Positions 22,538 to 30,351 of a DNA stretch of 64,000 nt are shown piece by piece. Numbering within the stretch: position 1 is the first letter of the stretch; the number at the start of each line of letters is the position of its first letter. The notes under the pieces are model-generated. The model was not told the DNA's origin. It worked only from the letters and a program-made list of their open reading frames with translations, and did not search any database. A program made the translations under genes and the position numbers. The stretch is from Streptomyces sp. CB00316 (lineage in GTDB: Bacteria > Actinomycetota > Actinomycetes > Streptomycetales > Streptomycetaceae), in the NCBI RefSeq assembly GCF_001905595.1, contig NZ_LIXI01000001.1, positions 62,001-126,000 on the forward strand, in the 5' to 3' direction.

Positions 22538-22556
22538 CGTTGCACATGATGCAACG
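22538..22556 (+). promoter_or_regulatory. second palindromic operator before the sugar ABC operon
   Basis: CGTTGCA and TGCAACG are perfect 7-bp inverted arms separated by 5 nt, 22 nt before the ATG. It does not resemble dre, so a second regulator may bind here, or the repeat may occlude the start region in RNA. Confidence 0.5.
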
Positions 22557-22578
22557 AATGACCGGTAGGAGTTCCCGG

Positions 22579-23883
22579 ATGAAGCTTTCTGCCCGAATTG
22601 CCGCCCCGGTTGCGGCGCTTGTGCTGGCGGGCCTTACCGCCACCGCCTGCGCGCCGCAGACCTCCGACACCAGTGCGAAGGGTGACGAGAAGAGCGGGAC
22701 TCTCCGTGTCTGGCTCTTCCAGGAGGTCGGCAACAAGCCCAAGGAGAAGGTCGTCGACACGGCCGTCGCCGCCTTCGAGAAGAGCCACAAGGGCACGAAG
22801 GTCGAGGTCGAGTACATACCCGTCGACACCCGCGCGCAGCGCGTCAAGGCCGCCTTCAACGACCCCAAGAGCGCCCCCGACCTCATCGAGTACGGCAACA
22901 GCGACACCGCCGGATACGTCAAGGACGGCGGACTCGCCGACGTCTCCGAGGAGTTCGGCGCCTGGGAGGAGGCCAAGGACACCGACCCGATCGCCAAGCA
23001 GTCCGTCACCGTCGGCGACAAGGTCTACGGCGCCCCCTTCTTCGTCGGCGTCCGCGCGCTCTACTACCGCACCGACGTCTTCGAGGACCTCGGCATCGAA
23101 CCCCCCAAGTCCCAGGCCGAGCTGATCTCGACGGCCAAGAAGATCCACAAGGCGAAGCCGGACCTCTACGGCCTCGCGGTCGGCGGCGCCTACACCTACG
23201 GCGCGATGCCCTTCATCTGGTCCCACGGCGGCGAGATCGCGGGCGAGAGCGGGGGAACGTACAAGTCGGCCATCAACAGCGAGAAGGCCCGCAAGGGCAT
23301 CGAGGCCTACACCTCCCTCTTCGGCGACGACAACTGTCCGGCCGCCAAGTGCGCCTCCATGGGAGGCAACGCCACCTTGACCGCCTTCGCCTCCGGCAAG
23401 GCCGCCATGGTGATCGGCGGCGACTTCAGCCACTCGGCCGTCGAGGCCGGCTCGGTCAAGGGCAAGTACGCCGTCGTCCCGCTGCCCGGCATCGCCCCGA
23501 ACTCCATCGCCCCAGCCTTCGCGGGCGGCAACAACATCGGCGTACTCAAGAGCAGTTCGCACCGCACCCTCGCCGTCGACCTGATGAAGTCGCTCACCGG
23601 CAAGAAGACCCAGGCCGAGATGTTCGACGCGATGGGCTTCCTGCCCACCTACACCGACGTCCTGGACAACGCAGCGAAGAAGCAGCCCTTCGTCGCCCCG
23701 TTCGTCCAAACCCTCGGCGCCGGCGCCAAGTTCGTCCCCGCCTCGCCCGCCTGGGGCCAGATCGACGCCTCGCTGGTCCTGCCGACCATGTTCCAGGAGA
23801 TCGTCTCCGGCCGTAAGGACGTGGCGCAGGCCTCGGACGACGCGGCGAAGAAGATGGACGCGGCCTTCACCGACGCGGGCTGA
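22579..23883 (+). CDS. sugar ABC transporter substrate-binding lipoprotein
   Basis: This 434-residue extracellular solute-binding protein is of family 1 (CUT1). A signal peptide of about 23 residues ends in a lipobox with the lipidated Cys at 24 (ATACAPQ), anchoring it outside the membrane. The mature part has the usual two-lobe fold with VWLFQEVGNKPKEKVVD near its start. The ligand is probably a chito-oligosaccharide or GlcNAc, because the operon ends in a GH20 hexosaminidase and carries a dre site. The ATG has TAGGAG 7 nt upstream; an open frame extending much further upstream is not supported. Confidence 0.9.
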   Translation: MKLSARIAAPVAALVLAGLTATACAPQTSDTSAKGDEKSGTLRVWLFQEVGNKPKEKVVDTAVAAFEKSHKGTKVEVEYIPVDTRAQRVKAAFNDPKSAPDLIEYGNSDTAGYVKDGGLADVSEEFGAWEEAKDTDPIAKQSVTVGDKVYGAPFFVGVRALYYRTDVFEDLGIEPPKSQAELISTAKKIHKAKPDLYGLAVGGAYTYGAMPFIWSHGGEIAGESGGTYKSAINSEKARKGIEAYTSLFGDDNCPAAKCASMGGNATLTAFASGKAAMVIGGDFSHSAVEAGSVKGKYAVVPLPGIAPNSIAPAFAGGNNIGVLKSSSHRTLAVDLMKSLTGKKTQAEMFDAMGFLPTYTDVLDNAAKKQPFVAPFVQTLGAGAKFVPASPAWGQIDASLVLPTMFQEIVSGRKDVAQASDDAAKKMDAAFTDAG

Positions 23884-23885
23884 CG

Positions 23886-24872
23886 ATGACCACGCCCACC
23901 ACCGCTCTCAAGGCCCCAGCCCCCGGTGCGTCCGGGGCGGGCGCGGGCACTTCCGCCGCCCGCCCGCCCCGGCGCGGCCGCACGGTGTCACCCAAGGGGC
24001 ACTCCGGCTGGACCCCCTGGCTCTATCTGCTGCCCGCCCTCGTCCTGCTCGCCGGGCTGCTGGTCTACCCGATCTACCAGCTCGGCCTGATCTCGTTCCT
24101 GGAGTACACCCAGGCCCAGGTCAGCGGCGGCGAACCCACCACCTTCAAGGGCTTCGGCAACTACGCCACCCTCTTCGGCGACAGCCAGTTCTGGCAGGTC
24201 CTCCTCGCCACCGTCCTGTTCGCCGCGGCCTGCGTGGTCTCCACGCTGTTCGTCGGCTGCGCGCTCGCCGTCCTGCTCACCCGCATCCGCGCCCTGCCCC
24301 GGCTGGTGCTGATGATGGCCGCGCTCGGCGCCTGGGCCACCCCCGCGATCACCGGCTCGACGGTCTGGGTCTTCCTCTTCGACCCGGACTTCGGACCCGT
24401 GAACAAGGTGCTCGGGCTCGGTGACTTCTCCTGGACGTACGGGCGCTACAGCGCCTTCGCGCTCGTCCTCCTCGAAGTCCTGTGGTGCTCGTTCCCGTTC
24501 GTCATGGTCACCGTGTACGCGGGCATCCGGGCCATCCCCACCGAGGTGCTGGAGGCCGCCTCGCTGGACGGCGCCTCCCACTGGCGGATCTGGCGGACCA
24601 TCATGGCGCCGATGCTCAAGCCCATCCTGATCGTCGTCACCATCCAGTCGATCATCTGGGACTTCAAGGTCTTCACCCAGATCTACGTCATGACCAACGG
24701 CGGCGGTATCGCCGGGCAGAACCTGGTGCTCAACGTGTACGCGTACCAGAAGGCGTTCGCGTCCTCGCAGTACAGCCTCGGCTCCGCGATCGGCGTCGTG
24801 ATGCTGGTGATCCTGCTGGCCGTCACGCTGGTCTATCTGCGCCTGGTGCGGCGCCAGGGGGAGGAACTGTGA
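23886..24872 (+). CDS. sugar ABC transporter permease 1
   Basis: This 328-residue MalF-type inner-membrane permease has a variable Ala/Gly/Pro-rich cytosolic start (about 40 residues), six membrane helices, and the EAA loop EAASLDGASHWRIWRTIMAP (about 233-252) that docks the ATPase. It starts 2 bp after the binding-protein stop and overlaps the second permease (GTGA). No ATPase gene is in the operon, as is common in Streptomyces, where MsiK-type ATPases serve many sugar importers. Confidence 0.92.
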   Translation: MTTPTTALKAPAPGASGAGAGTSAARPPRRGRTVSPKGHSGWTPWLYLLPALVLLAGLLVYPIYQLGLISFLEYTQAQVSGGEPTTFKGFGNYATLFGDSQFWQVLLATVLFAAACVVSTLFVGCALAVLLTRIRALPRLVLMMAALGAWATPAITGSTVWVFLFDPDFGPVNKVLGLGDFSWTYGRYSAFALVLLEVLWCSFPFVMVTVYAGIRAIPTEVLEAASLDGASHWRIWRTIMAPMLKPILIVVTIQSIIWDFKVFTQIYVMTNGGGIAGQNLVLNVYAYQKAFASSQYSLGSAIGVVMLVILLAVTLVYLRLVRRQGEEL

Positions 24873-25717
24873 GCGTGACCACGCTGCTGCGCGTCAAGAG
24901 GCCCGGCAGGCTGGCGGCCGAGGCCGCGGCCCTGCTGATCGCCGTGGCGGTCGCCTTCCCCCTCTACTGGATGGTGCTCTCCGCCGTCAAACCGGCCGGG
25001 GAGATCCAGTCGACCGACCCCCGCCCCTGGACGCTCGCCCCCTCGCTCGACTCGTTCCGCCGGGTCTTCGAGCAGCAGGACTTCGGCCGCTACTTCCTCA
25101 ACAGCCTGCTGGTGGCGGGCACGGTCGTCATCGCCTCCGCACTGATCGCCTTCCTGGCCGCCACCGCCGTGACCCGCTTCCGCTTCACGTTCCGCACCAC
25201 GCTGCTCATCATGTTCCTGGTGGCGCAGATGGTGCCGGTGGAGGCGCTGACCATCCCGCTGTTCTTCCTCATGCGGGACTTCGGCCAGCTCAACACGCTC
25301 GGCTCGCTGATCCTGCCGCACCTGGCCTTCTCGCTGCCGTTCGCCATCTGGATGCTGCGCGGCTTCGTCAGAGCGGTCCCCGAGGCCCTGGAGGAGGCCG
25401 CCTACATCGACGGGGCCAGCCGCACCCGCTTCCTGTGGCAGATCCTCTTCCCGCTGGTCTTCCCGGGTCTGGTGGCGACCAGCGTCTTCTCCTTCATCAC
25501 CACTTGGAACGACTTCCTGTTCGCGAAGTCGTTCATCATCAGCGACACCTCCCAGTCGACGCTGCCGATGGCGCTGCTGGTCTTCTTCAAACCGGACGAG
25601 AACGACTGGGGAGGGATCATGGCCGCCTCCACGGTGATGACGATTCCCGTCCTCGTCTTCTTCGTACTCGTACAGCGACGCCTCGTCTCCGGACTGGGCG
25701 GAGCGGTTAAGGACTGA
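24869..25717 (+). CDS. sugar ABC transporter permease 2
   Basis: This 282-residue MalG-type permease pairs with the upstream permease. Six membrane helices and the EAA loop EEAAYIDGASRTRFLWQILF near 175 are clear. The GTG start at 24869 overlaps the preceding stop and has GGGGAGGAA just upstream, indicating translational coupling. The hexosaminidase begins 4 bp after its stop. Confidence 0.92.
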   Translation: MSVTTLLRVKRPGRLAAEAAALLIAVAVAFPLYWMVLSAVKPAGEIQSTDPRPWTLAPSLDSFRRVFEQQDFGRYFLNSLLVAGTVVIASALIAFLAATAVTRFRFTFRTTLLIMFLVAQMVPVEALTIPLFFLMRDFGQLNTLGSLILPHLAFSLPFAIWMLRGFVRAVPEALEEAAYIDGASRTRFLWQILFPLVFPGLVATSVFSFITTWNDFLFAKSFIISDTSQSTLPMALLVFFKPDENDWGGIMAASTVMTIPVLVFFVLVQRRLVSGLGGAVKD

Positions 25718-25721
25718 CGTC

Positions 25722-27371
25722 ATGACATCCGATGACTCCGCGGCTCCCGGCCTGATCCCCGCGCCGCGCGAAGCGAGCTGGGCGGGGCCGGGGCGGGGGC
25801 TGTACCGGCTGGACGAGGAGACCGTGCTCAGCGCCGCGCCGGGTGCCGAGGGCGTCGCCCGCTGGCTGCGGGCCGCGGTCGGCGCGGCCACCGGACTGGA
25901 GCTGCCGTCGGGCACGGAGGGCCCCCGCGTGGAGCTTTCACCGGACCCGGCGCTGGCCCCGGAGGCGTACCGCCTCACCGTCGACGCCGAGGCCGTACGC
26001 ATCGCCGGCGGCAGCGCGGCCGGCCTGTTCTGGGGGGCGCAGACCTTCCGTCAGCTCCTCGGCCCGGATGCCTTCCGCCGCGCGCCGATCGCCCCGGGTC
26101 GCACCTGGCACGTCCCGGCGGTGGTCATCGAGGACGCGCCGCGCTTCTCCTGGCGCGGCCTGATGCTCGACGTCTCCCGGCACTTCCTGCCCAAGGACGA
26201 CGTCTTGCGCTACCTGGACCTGATGGCCGCCCACAAGCTGAACGTCTTCCACTTCCACCTCACCGACGACCAGGGCTGGCGCGTCGAGATCAAGCGCTAC
26301 CCGCGCCTCACCGAGGCCGGCGCCTGGCGCTCCCGTACCAAGTACGGGCACCGGGCCTCCGAGCTGTGGGACGAGACCCCGCACGGCGGCTTCTACACCC
26401 AGGACGACATCCGCGAGATCGTCGCCTACGCCGCCGAGCGGCATATCCGCGTCGTCCCCGAGATCGACATCCCGGGCCACTCGCAGGCCGCCATCAGCGC
26501 GTACCCCGAGCTGGGCAACACCGACGTCATCGACACCACCACCCTTTCCGTCTGGGACACCTGGGGCATCAACCCGAACGTACTCGCCCCCACCGACGAC
26601 ACCCTCCGCTTCTTCGAGGGCGTCTTCGAGGAGGTCCTCGACCTCTTCCCCGCCGCGACCTCCCCGTTCATCCACGTCGGCGGCGACGAGTGCCTCAAGG
26701 ACCAGTGGAAGGAGTCCCCGACCGCCCAGGCCCGGATCGCCGAACTCGGCCTCAAGGACGAGGACGAGCTCCAGTCCTGGTTCATCCGCCACTTCGACAG
26801 CTGGCTCACCGCACGAGGCCGCCGCCTCATCGGCTGGGACGAGATCCTCGAAGGCGGCCTCGCCGAGGGTGCCGCGGTCTCCTCCTGGCGTGGGTACGCG
26901 GGCGGCATCGCGGCCGCGGAGGCCGGGCACGACGTGGTGATGTGCCCGGAGCAGCAGGTGTATCTGGACCACCGTCAGGACGGCGGCCCCGACGAGCCGA
27001 TGCCCATCGGGTACGTCCGCACCCTGGAGGACGTCTACCGCTTCGAACCCGTTCCGCCGGGCCTCTCCGAAGAGGCCGTACGCCACATCCTCGGCACCCA
27101 GGCCAACGTGTGGACCGAGGTCATGCAGAACAGGTCACGCGTCGACTACCAGGTCTTCCCGCGCCTCGCAGCCTTCGCCGAGGTCGCCTGGACGGCCCTG
27201 CCGCCCCCTTCCGACCGGGACTTCACCGGCTTCGAGGAGCGCATGACGGCCCATTACGCCCGGCTCGACGCCCTCGGCGTCGACTACCGCCGGCCGGGCG
27301 GCCCGCTCCCGCGGCAGCGGCGGCCCGGCATCCTCGGTCGCCCGATCGAGGGAGCGCCGCCGGTGGTGTGA
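25722..27371 (+). CDS. beta-N-acetylhexosaminidase (GH20)
   Basis: This 549-residue glycoside hydrolase of family 20 removes terminal GlcNAc (or GalNAc) from chito-oligosaccharides. A GH20b domain (about 10-135) precedes the TIM barrel. The catalytic Asp-Glu pair is intact in HVGGDECLKDQW (D322/E323); Asp positions the substrate acetamido group for anchimeric assistance. RGLMLDVSRHF, HFHLTDDQGWR and QANVWTE are conserved barrel blocks. No signal peptide is visible, so it likely works inside the cell on oligosaccharides imported by the preceding ABC transporter. Confidence 0.95.
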   Translation: MTSDDSAAPGLIPAPREASWAGPGRGLYRLDEETVLSAAPGAEGVARWLRAAVGAATGLELPSGTEGPRVELSPDPALAPEAYRLTVDAEAVRIAGGSAAGLFWGAQTFRQLLGPDAFRRAPIAPGRTWHVPAVVIEDAPRFSWRGLMLDVSRHFLPKDDVLRYLDLMAAHKLNVFHFHLTDDQGWRVEIKRYPRLTEAGAWRSRTKYGHRASELWDETPHGGFYTQDDIREIVAYAAERHIRVVPEIDIPGHSQAAISAYPELGNTDVIDTTTLSVWDTWGINPNVLAPTDDTLRFFEGVFEEVLDLFPAATSPFIHVGGDECLKDQWKESPTAQARIAELGLKDEDELQSWFIRHFDSWLTARGRRLIGWDEILEGGLAEGAAVSSWRGYAGGIAAAEAGHDVVMCPEQQVYLDHRQDGGPDEPMPIGYVRTLEDVYRFEPVPPGLSEEAVRHILGTQANVWTEVMQNRSRVDYQVFPRLAAFAEVAWTALPPPSDRDFTGFEERMTAHYARLDALGVDYRRPGGPLPRQRRPGILGRPIEGAPPVV

Positions 27372-27374
27372 GCC

Positions 27375-27419
27375 CCGGTTCGGCCCGCGCCGGACACGCT
27401 CCGGCGCGGGCCGAACCGG
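27375..27419 (+). terminator. terminator of the sugar/hexosaminidase operon
   Basis: A perfect 19-bp stem (arms 27375-27393 and 27401-27419) with a 7-nt loop lies just after the GH20 stop. Confidence 0.88.
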
Positions 27420-27654
27420 CCACGGAACGAACGGAATAAGTCGTACAAGCATCGCTGAAGAGTGGCAATTCACCCTCCACTCCGAAGAGGTGCGAAACCG
27501 GATCATCCCCCAGGTCAGGGACGGATCCACCCTTCGCGGACCCTCGCGCCGGTCCCATCGGAAGATGTGCCAGAGTTGCCACGTCCGGCCTGTGAACACG
27601 TACCGTACGGCGGAACAGGCGGACCAGCCGGGAGACCGGGAAGGGGCAGCTGGG
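27420..27654 (+). promoter_or_regulatory. upstream region of the molybdenum hydroxylase operon
   Basis: The inverted repeat GAGTGG/CCACTC (near 27458-27481) and a possible -10 TACCGT (27601-27606) are visible. An in-frame extension of the FAD subunit covers this stretch but starts from poor codons, so I treat it as untranslated. Confidence 0.35.
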
Positions 27655-28551
27655 TTGACCACGCACGCACCGCAGGCGATGCAGTCGGTGACGCTGCCGG
27701 CCTCGCTCGACGAGGCCGTGGCGGCGCTGGAAGCCATGCCTGCCGCCGTCCCCGTGGCGGGGGGAACGGACCTGATGGCGGCCGTGAACAAGGGGCTCCT
27801 GCGCCCCTCGGGACTGGTCGGCCTCGGCCGGATCAGCGAGCTGCGCGGCTGGCACTACCAGGACGGCCACGCCCTGCTCGGCGCCGGCCTCACCCACGCC
27901 CGCATGGGACGGCCCGACTTCGCCGCCCTGATCCCCGCCCTCGCCGCCTCCGCGCGCGCCGCGGGCCCTCCCCAGATCCGTAACGCCGGAACCCTCGGCG
28001 GCAACATCGCCACCTCCGCGCCCACCGGCGACGCCCTGCCGGTGCTGGCCGCCCTGGAGGCCGAGCTGGTCGTCGCGGGACCCGGCGGGGCCCGCCGCGA
28101 GGTCCCCGTCTCCCACCTCCTGGCGGGCCGCGAGATGCTGAGCCCGGCCGAGCTGATCGGCTTCGTCCGCGTACCGCTGCTGCACGCCCCGCAGGTTTTC
28201 CTGAAGGCCACCGGCCGCACCGGCCCCGGCCGCGCCACCGCCTCGGTCGCCATCGTGCTCGACCCGGCCCGGCGCGGGGTGCGCTGCGCGGTCGGCGCCA
28301 TCGCCCCGATGCCGCTGCGCCCGCTGGAGGCGGAGCGCTGGATCGCCTCGCTGATCGACTGGGACGGCGAGCGGGGCCTGGCCCTCGACGCGCTGGCCGC
28401 CTTCGGCGAGTACGTCGCCACCGCCTGTATCCCGGACCACGCACCGCCGGCCGACGGATCAGAGGCCCCGCCGCTGTCCCCGGCCGTACTCCACCTGCGG
28501 CGCACCGTCGCCGCGCTCGCCCGACGCGCACTGGGGAGGGCACTGTCGTGA
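27655..28551 (+). CDS. molybdenum hydroxylase FAD-binding subunit
   Basis: This 298-residue medium (FAD) subunit belongs to a xanthine dehydrogenase/CO dehydrogenase-type enzyme, passing electrons from the FeS subunit to an acceptor. The FAD loop VPVAGGTDLMAAVNKG (about 30-45) and the second pyrophosphate motif IRNAGTLGGNIATSAPTGDALP (about 104-125) are clear, followed by the CODH C-terminal domain. The likely start is the TTG at 27655 with GGGGC purines 7 nt upstream (TTHAPQAMQSVTLP...). The frame stays open to 27490 but that part lacks coding character. It overlaps the FeS subunit by 4 bp. Confidence 0.88.
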   Translation: MTTHAPQAMQSVTLPASLDEAVAALEAMPAAVPVAGGTDLMAAVNKGLLRPSGLVGLGRISELRGWHYQDGHALLGAGLTHARMGRPDFAALIPALAASARAAGPPQIRNAGTLGGNIATSAPTGDALPVLAALEAELVVAGPGGARREVPVSHLLAGREMLSPAELIGFVRVPLLHAPQVFLKATGRTGPGRATASVAIVLDPARRGVRCAVGAIAPMPLRPLEAERWIASLIDWDGERGLALDALAAFGEYVATACIPDHAPPADGSEAPPLSPAVLHLRRTVAALARRALGRALS

Positions 28552-30254
28552 GCAATGAGGAACGCCCCGACCAGCACGGGCAGCAGGGGCAGCACGGGCG
28601 CTCCGACGGCCCCGACCCCCGGTACGGAGGCTGGGAGCCGACGCCGCAGAGCGGTGAGTACGACGCGGACGCCACCGCGTTCGTCCAGCTCCCGCCGGAG
28701 GACCTGGCCGGCATCCCGCTGGCCGCGCCCGGCCACGGGTACGTACCGCCGATGATCGTTCCGCTGACCCCGGCCGCCGGTCTGGACCCGGCCGCGACGG
28801 GCAGCTGGGTCGTGCGGACGCAGAGCCAGCAGCAGGCGCAGGCCGAGCGGCGCGCCCAGGAGCAGGCCCCGGGGGCGGTGCACTGGCCAGACCCGAACGA
28901 GCAGGGCGGTTACGCGCAGCCCCACCAGGAGACCTCGCACTCCACGGCCCAGTGGAACTTCACCGAGGCCATGGGGGAGCAGTCCGGGCGGTCCGGTGCT
29001 GCGGCGGGCTCCGTGGAGTACCAGGACCACACGGGCCCCGACGACCACTCAGGCCACCCGGATCACACCGGCTACACCGACACCTCCGCGCACGCTGCCC
29101 CCTCCGCGCAGACGGGCCACACGGGCCACACAGGCCAGTGGACGATCCCGGTCGCGGACGGGGATCTTCCGGATGAGTCGGGCGAGTTCCTCGCCTCGGC
29201 GGCGGCCTCGCAGCAGTGGTACGCGGACGACACGCGCCCGGCAACGCTCCCCGGCGGCGCCCCCGCCCCCTGGGCGACCCAGCCGCAGGCACAGCCGCAG
29301 CCCGAGGAGGCCCCGGCGGCCGTGCGCCCCGGCCCGGACGAGGAGCACACGGCGGCCCACCCCGTCGCGGACCACGACCCCGAGACCGACGGCCACCCGC
29401 TCCCCGCCCCCGAGGCGGAGGAGCCGCCGGCGGAACCCCTCGCCGCGGCGGACGGGGAACCGGAAGCGGAGCCCTCGGCCACCCCCGGCCCGGAGGCCAC
29501 CCCCGGCCCGGAGGCCACCCCCGGCCCGGAGGCCGCCGTCGGCCCTGAGGAAGCGGCAATGGCCGGACCGGACCCCGCCCCCGAAGCGGAACCCGAGCCG
29601 GACCCGGCCCACGACCCCGCGCACGACCCGGCCACCAGCCCCGTCGACGTACCCAGCGAACACCCCTCCGCCTCCTACCTCCTGCACGTCAACGGCGTGG
29701 ACCGCCCGGTCTCCGACGCCTGGATCGGCGAGTCCCTGCTCTACGTGCTCCGCGAGCGCCTCGGCCTCGCCGGGGCCAAGGACGGCTGCTCGCAGGGCGA
29801 GTGCGGAGCGTGCAACGTCCAGGTCGACGGCCGTCTGGTCGCCTCCTGCCTGGTGCCGGCCGCCACCACCGCGGGCAGCGAGGTCCGTACGGTCGAGGGG
29901 CTCGCCGTCGACGGCGAGCCGTCCGACGTCCAGCGAGCGCTCTCCGCCTGCGGAGCCGTCCAGTGCGGCTTCTGCATCCCCGGCATGGCGATGACCGTCC
30001 ACGACCTGCTGGAGGGCAACCACGCCCCCAGCGAGCTGGAGACCCGCCAGGCCCTCTGCGGCAACCTCTGCCGCTGCTCCGGCTACCGGGGCGTGCTCGA
30101 CGCGGTCAAGGACGTCGTGGCGGCCCGCGAGGCGACCGCCGAGGCGGCCGCCTCCGCCCCGGCCCAGGAAGAGGCCCGCATCCCGCACCAGGCCGAGCCC
30201 GGCGCCGGCGGCGTACAGCACCAGCACCACCCGCACGAGGGAGGCGCGCAGTGA
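28548..30254 (+). CDS. molybdenum hydroxylase 2Fe-2S subunit with long disordered N-terminus
   Basis: The last 190 of 568 residues are a normal small subunit. The plant-type ferredoxin domain has CSQGECGACNV for the first cluster, then the CO-dehydrogenase-type helical domain has CGFCIPGM and CGNLCRCSGY for the second. The first 375 residues are unlike the family (usual length about 160). They are acidic, Gln/Pro/His-rich and repetitive, with three ATPGPE units at about residues 313-330, HTGHTGHTGQ, and PDHTGYTD-like runs. Codon bias stays coding throughout, so the extension is real and not a misread start. It overlaps both the FAD gene and a Pro-rich His tail precedes the stop. Confidence 0.88.
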   Translation: MSNEERPDQHGQQGQHGRSDGPDPRYGGWEPTPQSGEYDADATAFVQLPPEDLAGIPLAAPGHGYVPPMIVPLTPAAGLDPAATGSWVVRTQSQQQAQAERRAQEQAPGAVHWPDPNEQGGYAQPHQETSHSTAQWNFTEAMGEQSGRSGAAAGSVEYQDHTGPDDHSGHPDHTGYTDTSAHAAPSAQTGHTGHTGQWTIPVADGDLPDESGEFLASAAASQQWYADDTRPATLPGGAPAPWATQPQAQPQPEEAPAAVRPGPDEEHTAAHPVADHDPETDGHPLPAPEAEEPPAEPLAAADGEPEAEPSATPGPEATPGPEATPGPEAAVGPEEAAMAGPDPAPEAEPEPDPAHDPAHDPATSPVDVPSEHPSASYLLHVNGVDRPVSDAWIGESLLYVLRERLGLAGAKDGCSQGECGACNVQVDGRLVASCLVPAATTAGSEVRTVEGLAVDGEPSDVQRALSACGAVQCGFCIPGMAMTVHDLLEGNHAPSELETRQALCGNLCRCSGYRGVLDAVKDVVAAREATAEAAASAPAQEEARIPHQAEPGAGGVQHQHHPHEGGAQ

Positions 30255-30351
30255 TCGACGCGCGCAGACCCACGTCCTCAGGACAGCACCCCGCGACACC
30301 ACAGGTCACCCCCCGCCCCCGTAGCGGCGGGGCGAACGACAAGGAGGCGGC

